This document shows, in pieces, positions 43,764-52,533 of a stretch of 56,953 nt of DNA. A program made the position numbers and the translations under genes. The notes beneath the pieces were generated by a model. The model did no database searches and was not told the origin of the DNA. It saw nothing but the letters and a program-made list of their open reading frames with translations. The DNA comes from Kiloniellales bacterium. Lineage in GTDB: Bacteria > Pseudomonadota > Alphaproteobacteria > Kiloniellales > JAKSDN01. Position 1 is the first letter of the stretch; each line of letters opens with the position of its first letter. The stretch is taken from assembly GCA_028280455.1 (NCBI GenBank), contig JANQLT010000222.1, positions 1-56,953 of the forward strand. Reading direction: 5' to 3'.

Positions 43764-44035
43764 CCCGAAGCTCCCAAGTGCTGCATCGCCATTGATCAAA
43801 CAACCCTTGATGGTCCCAAGTCTAAGTCGCGCACGTAAGGAGACAAGCCAGCGTTGCCGACTATTCGATCGCGCTAGATCGCACTTACAGACGCTTTGTG
43901 ACATACGCAATCTCGGATCGGTGCGATCAGCGCCCCAACTCTACTCGGCCGCCGATCGTGCTCACGCTTCCGTGATCCGCTGCCTTGCCTTAGCTTAGGC
44001 CGGGTCTCTAGTTCGCCCGACGTAAGGGTCCCCCC

Positions 44036-44863
44036 ATGAGCCAGCCACATGCCGTGCCAGCGACGCCGACGAGCGGCCCGACCACGCGGCGCCTGGCGCC
44101 CCATCTCGGGGCCGAGCTCTCCGGCCTCCGGCTCGGCGCCGATCCGGGCGCGGAGAGGCTCGGCATCCTGCGTGACGCCCTGCGGGACCACCTGGTTCTG
44201 TTGCTGCCCGACCAGGCCCTGACGGCGGCCGCGCTGCGGGACTTCGTCGGCCATTTCGGGCCCCTGTTCCGGCACCACGACGACGAGGGCGTGATCCACG
44301 CCGACGGCCTGCCCGAGGTGCTGGAGATGCGCAAGGAGCCGGACGGCGCCAGGCTGTTCGGCGGCAGCGACTGGCACGCCGACGTCACCTTCCGCAAGCC
44401 GGCCGGCTACCTCTCCGTTCTGCACGCCCTGATCCTGCCGCCCCTCGGCGGCGACACGGCCTTCGCCAGCACGATCGCCGCCTTCCAGGCCCTGAGCCCC
44501 GGCCTGCAGGACCTGCTGCGCGGCCTCCAGGCGGTGCACAGCTACGACGGCCCGGGCCGGCCCGACCACCCGACGCAGACGGCGCTGCATCCCGTGGTGC
44601 GGCGCCATCCCGAGAGCGGCGCCGAGGGCCTCTACCTGAACCGCATGTTCGCCACCCGCTTCGTCGGCATGACCGAGGCGGAGAGCCGGCCGCTGATCGA
44701 CTTCCTCGACGGCCACATGAGCCGGCCGGAGTTCGGCTGCCGCGTCTCCTGGCGGCCGGGCCAGGTCGTGATGTGGGACAACCGCTTCACCCTGCACTAC
44801 CCGATCAACGACTTCACCGGCCACCGCCGCCTGCTGATCCGCTGCACCGCGCTGGAGGCCTGA
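44036..44863 (+). CDS. TauD/TfdA-family 2-oxoglutarate/Fe(II) dioxygenase
   Basis: 275 residues. The iron triad is H114 and D116 in SDWHADVTF and H254 in FTLHYPIND; the oxoglutarate arginine lies in HRRLLIRC. PLGGDTAFAST and RMFATRFVGMTEAES also fit. The family hydroxylates sulfonates, aryloxy-acids and related compounds, releasing sulfite or phenol-type products; the substrate here is unknown. The stop overlaps the start of a short-chain dehydrogenase (TGATG), implying sequential steps. Confidence 0.88.
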   Translation: MSQPHAVPATPTSGPTTRRLAPHLGAELSGLRLGADPGAERLGILRDALRDHLVLLLPDQALTAAALRDFVGHFGPLFRHHDDEGVIHADGLPEVLEMRKEPDGARLFGGSDWHADVTFRKPAGYLSVLHALILPPLGGDTAFASTIAAFQALSPGLQDLLRGLQAVHSYDGPGRPDHPTQTALHPVVRRHPESGAEGLYLNRMFATRFVGMTEAESRPLIDFLDGHMSRPEFGCRVSWRPGQVVMWDNRFTLHYPINDFTGHRRLLIRCTALEA

Positions 44864-45636
44864 TGGCGGCGGCCGGCGAAGCGAGAGACGGCGCCCTGCA
44901 GGACCGGGTCGCGATCGTCACCGGCGGCGCCAGCGGGATCGGCCAGGCGATCTGCCGCGCCTTCGCCCGCGAGGGCGCCAAGGTCGCCGTGCTGGATCTC
45001 GACGCGGAGGGCGCCGGCGCGACGGCACAGGAGATCGGCGGCCGGGCCTTCGCCCTCGACGTCTCGGACTCCGCCGCCTGCAAGGCGGCCGTCGACGCGG
45101 CGGCGGCGACGCTGGGGCCGCCGCGCGCCCTGGTCTGCTGCGCCGCCGTGTTTCCGGCGCGCCAGCCGCTGGCGGATCTCGACGAGGCGGTCTGGGACCG
45201 AGCGCTCCAAGTCAACATCGGCGGCCACTTCACCATGTGCAAGCACGTCATCCCGCACATGCGGGCGGCCGGCGGCGGCGCCATCGTGCATGTCTCCTCG
45301 CAGATGGCGGTGGTCGCGAACCGCGGCCAAGCGGCCTACTGCGCGACCAAGGGCGCGCTGACCATGCTGTCGCGCGGCATCGCCTTGGACTACGCCGAGG
45401 ACGGCATCCGCTCCAACACCCTGCGCCCGGGCGGTATCGCCACCGAGGGCATGGCCGAGGTCTTCGGCGGCGACATGGCGCGGGCCGAGCGCGAATGGGG
45501 CGCCAAGATGCACCCGCTCGGCCGGCTCGGCCGCGTCGAGGAAGTCGCCGAGGCCGCCGTCTACCTGGCCAGCGACCGCTCCAGCTTCGTCACCGGCGCC
45601 GACCTCACCGTCGACGGCGGCTACTCGATCTGGTAG
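44863..45636 (+). CDS. Short-chain dehydrogenase/reductase
   Basis: 257 residues. Cofactor loop TGGASGIG (20-27), acidic D45 after beta-2 (VLDLD) favouring NAD, and the catalytic S146, Y159 and K163 in VHVSSQMAVVANRGQAAYCATKG (partial). The usual NNAG motif is C-C-A-A (92-95), a noteworthy deviation. PGG/DGGYSIW at the C-terminus is standard. ATG overlaps the dioxygenase stop, so it likely oxidises or reduces the product of that enzyme. Confidence 0.9.
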   Translation: MAAAGEARDGALQDRVAIVTGGASGIGQAICRAFAREGAKVAVLDLDAEGAGATAQEIGGRAFALDVSDSAACKAAVDAAAATLGPPRALVCCAAVFPARQPLADLDEAVWDRALQVNIGGHFTMCKHVIPHMRAAGGGAIVHVSSQMAVVANRGQAAYCATKGALTMLSRGIALDYAEDGIRSNTLRPGGIATEGMAEVFGGDMARAEREWGAKMHPLGRLGRVEEVAEAAVYLASDRSSFVTGADLTVDGGYSIW

Positions 45637-45776
45637 CGGCGCGGCACAATCCTGCCACCGGTCGGCGAATAGCCGACGACAGCCGAGCGGGCGCGCAGTA
45701 CGATCCAAGCGCGCGTTTCGATTTTGACGGCGGTGATCGCGGCCCGCGACCCCGAGCAGAGCATCGGAGGAGAGAC

Positions 45777-46019
45777 ATGCCCTTCGCCAAGATCACCGTG
45801 ACCAAGCCCCTCAACCGGCTGATCTACATAAACGGCGGCTACGAACAGTCTGCCGGGAACTCATCGACCACGACCTTCCGCGTACCGAGCGGCGGTCACG
45901 TGTTCGAGACCCTCGACGGCGACGATGCCGTCGACTTCCGAAAGGCGTTTCGGGTGCGCCGCAATGAGAGGAAGAAGTCGATCGAGCTGGATCGAGTCGA
46001 TCCGCCGGAGCCGATCTGA
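45777..46019 (+). CDS. 80-residue protein of unknown function
   Basis: A frame with a strong ribosome binding site (GGAGGAG, 5 bases from the ATG). No signal peptide or hydrophobic segment. The first 50 residues look beta-rich (KITVTKPLNRLIYINGGYEQ), the tail is basic then acidic. GGHVFETLDGDD is a distinctive centre. It precedes the patatin-like lipoprotein gene by 11 bases on the same strand, so the pair is probably an operon. No family recognised. Confidence 0.65.
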   Translation: MPFAKITVTKPLNRLIYINGGYEQSAGNSSTTTFRVPSGGHVFETLDGDDAVDFRKAFRVRRNERKKSIELDRVDPPEPI

Positions 46020-46030
46020 GCGAGGCCGCC

Positions 46031-47491
46031 ATGTCGCTATCTCGCGCCGTCACCTGGCCGGCCATCGCCCTCCTGTTCGCCGCCCTTGCCGCCTGCGCCT
46101 ACCCCACGCGAAACCAGGAAGTGGCGAGCATCGACCATCGCCAGGGCTATCGCTGGAACAACCTCGATCAGAACCCGCTCGAAGACACGCTCGTTGTCGT
46201 CACCGCCTCGGGCGGCGGCACCCGCGCGACGGCACTGGCACTCTCGGTGCTCAAGGGACTCCATGCCACAAGGCTGCCGAACGGCCGGAGCCTGGCCCAA
46301 GAGGTCGACGTCATCTCCTCGGTCTCCGGCGGCAGCGTGACGGCAGGCTACTTCGCCCTCGAAGGCCCGAGAGGCTTCGACAGCCTGGAGGAGGACTTCA
46401 TTCGCCAAGACGGCATGGAGGCCCTTCTGGTCGCGGGCCTCAATCCCTATGGACTCGCCAAGCTGGCGACCGACGGCACCGAGCGCATCGACCTCCTGAT
46501 CGACTACCTCGACGAACAGCTCTTCGACGGTGCCACATACCAGACCCTCCTGGACAATAGAAAGCAGCCCTATCTCCTGCTGAACGCCGCGGACATGGTC
46601 GAGGGCGTGCCCTTCTCCTTCACCCAGCGCAAGTTCGACCTGCTCTGCAGCGACCTGGCGAAGTTCCCACTGGCCACCGCCGTCGCCGCGTCGGCGGCTT
46701 TCCCTGTCGCGCTATCGCCGGTGACTCTCACCAACCACCAGCCCTGCGCAGCCATCGAGAACACGCCGAGGTGGCCGCCGCGTTGGGTCACGGTGAGCCT
46801 CGATCCGCCCGACGAGGATCCCTTCGCCCAGCCCAGCATCTGGTACGACAACCCGCAACGCACCAGCCACGCCCGTACGGAAAACGCCTACGCCCGGACC
46901 GGCAAGGCGCCCGAAGCCGAACAGAAGCAATACGTTCATCTGCTCGACGGCGGCATCGCCGACAACCTCGGCGTTTTCGAGCCCTATCGCATGCTCGCGA
47001 CTGGCGACAGCGATCCATCCTTCCTGAATCAAATGAGCAACGGCCAGATCACCAAGCTGGTCTTCATCGTGGTCAACGCCCGCTCCTTCGCCGATTCGAA
47101 TCTCGATCGCTCTCGCGCCACGCCCGGCTTCCTCGACATGCTCATGGCCTCCATCAGCGCGCCGATCGACCGGACCACGGCCGGCACCGCCGACCAGCTC
47201 CGCGAGCTGCTGTTCACGGCTTTTGAGAGCCTCGAGCTCAATGAAGTCGTGGAAAACACCGCGCTGATCCAGGTCGACTTCGACGCCATCGCCGACAGGG
47301 CCTGCCGGCGCAAGTTCCAGAGCATCGCGACGAGCTGGACTTTGAAGGACGAGGAGATCGATGGCCTGCTTCAGGTCGGCGGCGCGCTCCTGGCCAACGA
47401 CCCGGACTTCAAGGCGCTTCTGCGGATCACCGGCGCCGCCGCGCCGGCCCTGCCGAGCCTGCGCGAGGTCTGCGGCGCGCTGAGCTTCTAA
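46031..47491 (+). CDS. Patatin-like phospholipase lipoprotein
   Basis: 486 residues. Signal sequence with lipobox L-A-A-C (C22), so anchored in a membrane. The patatin catalytic elements are present: oxyanion GGGTR (61-65), nucleophile S99 in SSVSGGS (the usual GxSxG has Ser for the first Gly), and D306-G-G in HLLDGGIADN. Membrane-bound patatins act on phospholipids and some are host-directed. Six or more cysteines occur in the mature part. Second gene after the 80-residue frame. Confidence 0.85.
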   Translation: MSLSRAVTWPAIALLFAALAACAYPTRNQEVASIDHRQGYRWNNLDQNPLEDTLVVVTASGGGTRATALALSVLKGLHATRLPNGRSLAQEVDVISSVSGGSVTAGYFALEGPRGFDSLEEDFIRQDGMEALLVAGLNPYGLAKLATDGTERIDLLIDYLDEQLFDGATYQTLLDNRKQPYLLLNAADMVEGVPFSFTQRKFDLLCSDLAKFPLATAVAASAAFPVALSPVTLTNHQPCAAIENTPRWPPRWVTVSLDPPDEDPFAQPSIWYDNPQRTSHARTENAYARTGKAPEAEQKQYVHLLDGGIADNLGVFEPYRMLATGDSDPSFLNQMSNGQITKLVFIVVNARSFADSNLDRSRATPGFLDMLMASISAPIDRTTAGTADQLRELLFTAFESLELNEVVENTALIQVDFDAIADRACRRKFQSIATSWTLKDEEIDGLLQVGGALLANDPDFKALLRITGAAAPALPSLREVCGALSF

Positions 47492-47519
47492 CCGCGGGAC
47501 GGCGCCCGGCGCTATAGGC

Positions 47520-47613
47520 AAACGAGCTGCCCCCTCACCCAGCTCCGGCTAAGCGCAGGCTTGGTGAGGCGCAGCCGAGCCTAGCCGGAGCCGGGTGAGG
47601 GGGCAGCTCGTTT
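47520..47613. repeat. Palindromic repeat, family B, short copy
   Basis: Arms 47520-47551 and 47582-47613 are 32-base inverted copies with one mismatch. The arm shares CCCCCTCACCCAGCTCCGGC with the long copy at 39076, and the right half matches the reverse complement of that copy's left half. The central CCCTCTCCCCC hairpin is absent. It occupies half of the 191-base gap between convergent genes. Confidence 0.92.
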
Positions 47614-47682
47614 AACTCCAAGCAGCGGGCCGGCGATGGCATCCAGTCCGGTAGCGCTGTCGTCGCGACGGAGCGCCCCGGC

Positions 47683-49062
47683 CTACTCCGCCGCCTTCTG
47701 CTCAGGCTCGGGGATCGGCTCGCGCATGGTGACGAACTCCTCGGCCGCCGTCGGGTGAATGCCGACGGTGGCGTCGAAGTCGGCCTTTGTGGCGCCGGCC
47801 TTGATGGCCACCGCCATGCCCTGGACGATCTCCGGCGCGTCGAGCCCGACCATGTGCAGGCCGACGACCTTCTGGGTCGCCCGCTCGACGATCATCTTCA
47901 TCATGGTCTTCTCGTCGCGCCCCGAGAGCGTGTGCTTCATCGGCCGGAAGGTCGAGCGGTAGACGTCGACGGCGCCGTGCTTGTCGCGCGCCGCCTGCTC
48001 GCTCAAGCCCACGGTCGAGACCGGCGGCTGGCTGAAGACGGCGGAGGGCACGTTGCCGTGGTCCATGGCCCGCGGCCGGCCGCGATAGACCGTGTCGACG
48101 AAGGCCATGGCCTCCTCGATGGCCACCGGCGTCAGGGCGATGCGGTCGGTGACGTCGCCGAGCGCGTAGATGTGCGGCTGGTTGCTGCGGGAGTAGGCAT
48201 CGACCTTGACCGCGCCCTTGGCGGTCAGCTCGACCTCGGCGGCGTCGAGCCCGAGGTTGGCGACGTTGGGCCTGCGCCCGGTGGCCGCCAGGACCGCGTC
48301 GGCCTCGAGCGACGAGCCGTCGGACAGCTTGATGTGCAGGCCGTCCGGCGCCTGCTCGATGCGGTCGATGATGGTCTCGACGCGGAGGTCGATGCCCTTC
48401 TTGACGATCTCGCCGGCCAGGGCGTTGCGGACGTCCTCGTCGAAGCCGCGCAGGATCTGCGGCCCGCGATAGAGCTGGGTCACCGCCGAGCCGAGGCCGT
48501 TGAAGACTCCGGCGAACTCGACGGCGATGTAGCCGCCGCCGCAGACCACGACGCGCCGCGGCAGCTCGGCCAGGTGGAAGACCTCGTTGGAGGAGATCGC
48601 CAGGTCCCAGCCATGGCCGTCGGGCGGAAAGACCGGCGAGCCGCCGGTGGCGATCAGCACGGTCTCGGCCGTGTGGCGCCGGCCCTCGATCTCGACCGTA
48701 TGGGGATCGCAGAAGCGGGCATGGCCCTTGTGGATGGTCACGCCGGCCTTGCTCAGCAGGTCTTCGTAGACCCGCTCGAGGCGGTTTATCTCCTTGTCCT
48801 TGGCGGCGATCAGCGCCGGCCAGTCGTGCGACGAGTCCCCAACGCTCCAGCCGAAGCCGGCGGCGTCCTCGAAGTCCTCGTGGAAGTGGCTGGCGTAGAC
48901 CAGCAGCTTCTTGGGCACGCAGCCGCGGATCACGCAGGTGCCGCCGTAGCGGTATTCCTCGGCGATCGCCACGCGGGCCCCGGTGCCGGCCGCCATCCGC
49001 GCCGCCCGGACACCGCCCGAGCCGCCGCCGATGACATAGAGATCGAAGTCGTATGTGGTCAT
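47683..49062 (-). CDS. gor: Glutathione-disulfide reductase
   Basis: 459 residues. FAD motif VIGGGSGGVRAARMAA, redox-active cysteines C43 and C48 in GGTCVIRGCVPKK, NADPH domain VVCGGGYIAVEFAG, and the C-terminal catalytic His in GIHPTAAEE. The set matches bacterial and plant glutathione reductases. It keeps glutathione reduced in the cytoplasm. The ATG at 49062 begins directly before the FAD domain. An odd GSAVTQLYRG replaces the usual NADP-selecting arginine region only slightly. Confidence 0.92.
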   Translation of the reverse strand: MTTYDFDLYVIGGGSGGVRAARMAAGTGARVAIAEEYRYGGTCVIRGCVPKKLLVYASHFHEDFEDAAGFGWSVGDSSHDWPALIAAKDKEINRLERVYEDLLSKAGVTIHKGHARFCDPHTVEIEGRRHTAETVLIATGGSPVFPPDGHGWDLAISSNEVFHLAELPRRVVVCGGGYIAVEFAGVFNGLGSAVTQLYRGPQILRGFDEDVRNALAGEIVKKGIDLRVETIIDRIEQAPDGLHIKLSDGSSLEADAVLAATGRRPNVANLGLDAAEVELTAKGAVKVDAYSRSNQPHIYALGDVTDRIALTPVAIEEAMAFVDTVYRGRPRAMDHGNVPSAVFSQPPVSTVGLSEQAARDKHGAVDVYRSTFRPMKHTLSGRDEKTMMKMIVERATQKVVGLHMVGLDAPEIVQGMAVAIKAGATKADFDATVGIHPTAAEEFVTMREPIPEPEQKAAE

Positions 49063-49128
49063 GGGACACCGCCTTCCGCTTGCCGCCCCGTCGTCCCAGC
49101 ATGACCGACGGGAACGGATTGCCAAGCC

Positions 49129-50577
49129 TCAATCGCTGCGCGCGACGCGCCGCGCGAAGGCGGCCTGAAAGGCGGCCCAGCGGCGCCAGAGCAGGAGCAG
49201 GAGCACGGCGGCTTGGACCGAGCCGCCGATCAGCGCCACGGTCGGCAGGTCGCGGAAGGCCGCCAGGGTTTGATTGCCCGGTGCCGCCCAGTCGCCGATG
49301 TCCAGCATGACCGCGGTCAAGCCCAGATCGACGAAGCCGCTGGTCAGGCCGCTCCAGGGCGGCCCGAGGGTGCCCAGCAGGATTCCCGGCGCGATGGCGT
49401 GGAGCAGCAGGAGATAGATCGCCGCGGCCATGTCGCCGCGCCCGAGCCGGCCGCCGATGTTGAGCAGCAACACGATGGCGACGTCGCGCAGCATGAAGGC
49501 GACGATCGCGAGGATGGCCAGGGCGCTCTGGGTCTTGTCGGGCCCGCTGGCCGTTTCCGGCCGGGTGGTGAGCGCGGCGGTCAGGGCGAAGCCGACGGTC
49601 AGCGATATGGCCAGGGCGATCGCCCAGTGCGGCAAGAGGTGGATGGCCCGGCCCCAGGCTCCGGTGCGCAGCGCCAGGCTCAGGGCCCGCCACTGCACCG
49701 GCTGCTTGGGAAAGATGAACAGGGCGAGATAGGCCAGGAGCAGGCCGACGACGAAGGGCAGCGTCAGGTTGCCGGCCAAGCTCTCGCCGCAGCGCCGGCA
49801 GAGATGCGGCAGGAAGCCCTGCAGGTAGACCATCAGGAAGATCGTGAAGGCCGGCCAGGCCCAAGGCCTCTGCCGGACCTGCAGCTCCGCCTGCATCAGG
49901 CGGCCCGCGGCCAGGTAGGACCAGCCAAGGAAGATCGCTAGCGAGACGATGAAGAAGAGCCGCGGCTCGAAGGTCATGCCGTACCAGCCGCCGGCGCCCC
50001 AGACCTCGACCTTGGCGAAGGCGAGGTCGCCCCAGAGGAACAGCGCCAGCAGGCCGGCCAGCAGGCCGAAGACCTGCGGCGTCACGACCGCGCCGCGGCC
50101 CGGCGACGCGGTCCGCCTCAGCCACAGAAGGCTGACCGCGAGGGTCACGGACTGCGCCAGCAGGCCGATCATGACGACGACGGCGAGCTCGCTGACGAGC
50201 TGGCCGCCATGGCCCCGGGCGATCGAGGCGAGCGCATAGACCAGCAGGCAGATCAGCGCGCCCAGCCAGGCGAAGACCGTGCTGCCGAGCAGCTTGGCCC
50301 AGGTCATCGACCAGGGACGGATCGACGACATGCGCTGCCAGTCCCAGGTCGCGTCGCGAAGCTCGCCGACCACCGAGGCACCGGCCAGGCGACAGCCCCA
50401 AAGCAGGGTGCCGAGGTAGAACAGGATCAGCGCAGTCGAGGTGACGTTGCGCAGCGGCTCCTCGCTGGTCAGCCAGGTCAGCCAGAAGATCGCCGCCAGG
50501 ACCAAGGGCAGGGCGATGAGACGCTGGGTCGACAGCTCGAGCCAGAGATAGCGGCGGAACTCCGGGTTAAGCCGCAT
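49129..50577 (-). CDS. ABC transporter permease (multi-span)
   Basis: 482 residues with about 12 hydrophobic segments and no other recognisable domain. It begins N-P-E-F-R-R-Y-L-W-L-E and overlaps the ATPase gene by 11 bases (ATPase stop TAA at 50567), so the two are translationally coupled. Two cysteine pairs occur in one loop (LCRRCGES). No substrate-binding protein is present, which favours an exporter. The substrate is unknown. ATG at 50577 chosen; the longer frame reaches into the ATPase gene. Confidence 0.78.
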   Translation of the reverse strand: MRLNPEFRRYLWLELSTQRLIALPLVLAAIFWLTWLTSEEPLRNVTSTALILFYLGTLLWGCRLAGASVVGELRDATWDWQRMSSIRPWSMTWAKLLGSTVFAWLGALICLLVYALASIARGHGGQLVSELAVVVMIGLLAQSVTLAVSLLWLRRTASPGRGAVVTPQVFGLLAGLLALFLWGDLAFAKVEVWGAGGWYGMTFEPRLFFIVSLAIFLGWSYLAAGRLMQAELQVRQRPWAWPAFTIFLMVYLQGFLPHLCRRCGESLAGNLTLPFVVGLLLAYLALFIFPKQPVQWRALSLALRTGAWGRAIHLLPHWAIALAISLTVGFALTAALTTRPETASGPDKTQSALAILAIVAFMLRDVAIVLLLNIGGRLGRGDMAAAIYLLLLHAIAPGILLGTLGPPWSGLTSGFVDLGLTAVMLDIGDWAAPGNQTLAAFRDLPTVALIGGSVQAAVLLLLLWRRWAAFQAAFARRVARSD

Positions 50578-51511
50578 CGTCGCCGGCCTCCGGGCCTTGG
50601 GCGCGGACATGGGCGAGATAGGCGTCCTGCAGGTCCGCCCGCTCGACGGTGAAGCCGCAGACCGGCAAGCCGGCCTCGACCAGTCGGCCGAGCAGCGCGC
50701 GCCGCGCCTCGGCGGCTTCCGGCGTCAGCAGGCGGGCGCCGCGCGCCGAGACGCTCAGCACCGTGATCCCCTCGAGACCGCGCAGCAGCCCATCGAGATC
50801 CGGCCGCTCTTCGGAGAGCTCGAGGACCACCGCGATCTGCGCCGCCTCGTCGCCGTCGCCCGCCACCGAGCCGTGGTGCCGCAGGCGGCCGCCCTCGATG
50901 ATCATCAGGTCGCTGCAGTAGTCGCGCAGCTCGGCCAGGATGTGCGAGGAGACGATCAGGGTCATGCCCTCGTCGCGCAGCTCCAGCAGCAGGCTCGAGA
51001 GGCTCTGCCGCGCTTCCGGGTCGAGGCCCGAGGCCGGCTCGTCGAGCAGCACCAGGCGCGGCGCGTGCAGGATCGCCTGGGCGATGGCCAGGCGCTGGCG
51101 CAGGCCGCGGGACAGGGCCCCCGCCTTCTGCGCCATGCGGTCGGCGATGCCGCAGCGGGCCGCGGCCCGCTCGACCAGCGCCGCCTGCTCCCGGGGCGCG
51201 ACGCCCTGGGCCGCGGCCCGGTGCCGCAGGCACTGCGCGACGGTGAGCTCGTCGTAGAGACCGAAGAAATCCGAGAGATAGCCCATGGCCCGGTGCGCCG
51301 CACGCGGGTCTTCGTGGACGTCCTCGCCGTCCAGCAGGACCCGCCCGGCGATCGGCTCGGCCAGGGCGGCGATGCAGCGCAGCAAGGTGGTCTTGCCGGC
51401 GCCGTTCGGCCCGACCAGGGCGGTGATGCTGTGCGGCGCGATCGTAAAGCCGACGTCGTCCAGCGCCCGCGTGCCGGGATAGTCGAAGGAGAGGGACTCG
51501 ACGGTCAGCAT
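50567..51511 (-). CDS. ABC transporter ATP-binding protein
   Basis: 314 residues. Walker A GPNGAGKTT (34-42), signature LSRGLRQRLAIAQAI, Walker B LVLLDEPASGLDPEA, followed by a C-terminal domain of about 90 residues of the CcmA/DrrA exporter type. It energises the adjacent polytopic permease. Belongs to the group used for drug, lipid or polysaccharide export or for membrane-complex assembly. First gene of the pair. Confidence 0.92.
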   Translation of the reverse strand: MLTVESLSFDYPGTRALDDVGFTIAPHSITALVGPNGAGKTTLLRCIAALAEPIAGRVLLDGEDVHEDPRAAHRAMGYLSDFFGLYDELTVAQCLRHRAAAQGVAPREQAALVERAAARCGIADRMAQKAGALSRGLRQRLAIAQAILHAPRLVLLDEPASGLDPEARQSLSSLLLELRDEGMTLIVSSHILAELRDYCSDLMIIEGGRLRHHGSVAGDGDEAAQIAVVLELSEERPDLDGLLRGLEGITVLSVSARGARLLTPEAAEARRALLGRLVEAGLPVCGFTVERADLQDAYLAHVRAQGPEAGDDAA

Positions 51512-51612
51512 AGGGGGGCGAGCTTAGTCCAGGCGGCCCGGCGGCGACAGCGGCTCCGGCGGCTCATGCCGGTGAGAAACGCTCCTGGCGAAGGCGTGAA
51601 GCTGGCTGCGGC

Positions 51613-51960
51613 TCAGTCCGCCGCCGTCCACTCGGCATGGGTCATCGGACGCACGCTGACCTCGCCGTCGGTGATCTTGATCTTGCGGCACTCCTGCGGG
51701 GTGAAGAGCTTGATGCCGATGCGCGGCGGGTCGCTGTAGACCCGCATCTTGACGCCGTGTGTCTCGGTGCCGAAGCGGCCTCGGAGCTTCTCCATCTCCG
51801 TGTCGAGGTGGGCCAGGTTCTCGGATGCCTCGTTGATGATGAAGTAGAACAGGCCGCTGTTGAAGAAGGACTTGTCGCCGAAGGGCGGCAGGTACTGCGC
51901 CCGAAAGACGTGTTCCATGGTGTCGAGGAACTGCTGATCCGTCATCTCCGAAGCGTCCAT
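51613..51960 (-). CDS. 115-residue cytoplasmic protein of unknown function
   Basis: Start ATG at 51960 with GGGAGG upstream. No signal peptide or hydrophobic segment. A helical N-terminus (TDQQFLDTMEHVFRAQYLPP) is followed by an Arg/Lys-rich beta-like region (GVKMRVYSDPPRIGIKLFTP) and a short EVSVRPMTHAEWT end. No family recognised. It is 101 bases from the ABC ATPase gene on the same strand. Confidence 0.65.
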   Translation of the reverse strand: MDASEMTDQQFLDTMEHVFRAQYLPPFGDKSFFNSGLFYFIINEASENLAHLDTEMEKLRGRFGTETHGVKMRVYSDPPRIGIKLFTPQECRKIKITDGEVSVRPMTHAEWTAAD

Positions 51961-52070
51961 CGCGGCCTCCCCTGCCCCTGATGTCAACGACGCCTGATGA
52001 TAGATGAATGCTGCAGATTTGCGACAGCCCTCGCCGGGGCCCGCCCGGCCGCCCGGCCTCCTTCAGAATC

Positions 52071-52145
52071 GATCGGGGCGCCTCGGCGGACCCGGCCGCG
52101 ACGGCCCTCGGCCGTCGCCCCTCGTCCCCAGGCGCCCCGTCGATC
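52071..52145. repeat. Nested GC-rich inverted repeat downstream of the 59-aa gene
   Basis: Outer arms GATCGGGGCGCCT (52071-52083) and AGGCGCCCCGTCGATC (52130-52145) enclose an inner perfect stem GCGACGGCC (52098-52106) / GGCCGTCGC (52110-52118) with a three-base loop. It lies just past the stop of the 59-residue gene, at the end facing the 115-residue gene. No U-run on either strand, so a classical terminator is not indicated. Confidence 0.8.
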
Positions 52146-52163
52146 GGGCAAATCGAGCGGCGC

Positions 52164-52343
52164 TTAGTGGAGCGCAGATCGCGGGAAGCTCGAGCGGCTC
52201 ACCAAGCCTTCGCTCGGGTTGCGACGCTGCAGGCTGCGGGCATAGGCGGCCCACTCCTCCGCCGAGTGCTTGGGCGGTGCTTGATCGATCGCCCGCATCG
52301 TATTGCGCCAGACGCTATTCCAAAAGACCATCAGGATATCCAT
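52164..52343 (-). CDS. 59-residue protein of unknown function
   Basis: MDILMVFWNSVWRNTMRAID then QAPPKHSAEEWAAYARSLQ and an Arg/Ser-rich end. It has a textbook ribosome binding site (AAGGAG, 8 bases before ATG), which is the main support. The first 16 residues are amphipathic with Trp, Phe and Val, possibly membrane-associating. It is divergent from an XRE regulator across a region with two matched operator dyads, so it is probably controlled by that regulator. Could be an antitoxin-like or stress peptide; nothing in the sequence decides. Confidence 0.6.
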   Translation of the reverse strand: MDILMVFWNSVWRNTMRAIDQAPPKHSAEEWAAYARSLQRRNPSEGLVSRSSFPRSALH

Positions 52344-52431
52344 TGTCCCACTCCTTTCCTGGCTGGAGGGACAACTCCACAGCGCAACTACGCGACTCGA
52401 TCAGTTGCACATGAGCATGACGTGAATCTGG

Positions 52432-52476
52432 GCGCACCTTGTGCGCATTGCAAGGAAAAAAGCGCACTGAGTGCGT
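52432..52476. promoter_or_regulatory. Paired operator dyads between the 59-aa gene and the XRE gene
   Basis: Two matching inverted repeats: GCGCAC-CTT-GTGCGC (52432-52446) and GCGCAC-TGA-GTGCGT (52462-52476). Their centres are 30 bases apart, about three helical turns, on the same face of the DNA. This is the layout of a repressor with two co-operative sites, most simply the XRE protein itself. Confidence 0.7.
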
Positions 52477-52533
52477 TTCATTTGTTAATCTGGTTGCAGG
52501 TGGTTTGGCTGGAGATCGACGGACAGCACCGAA

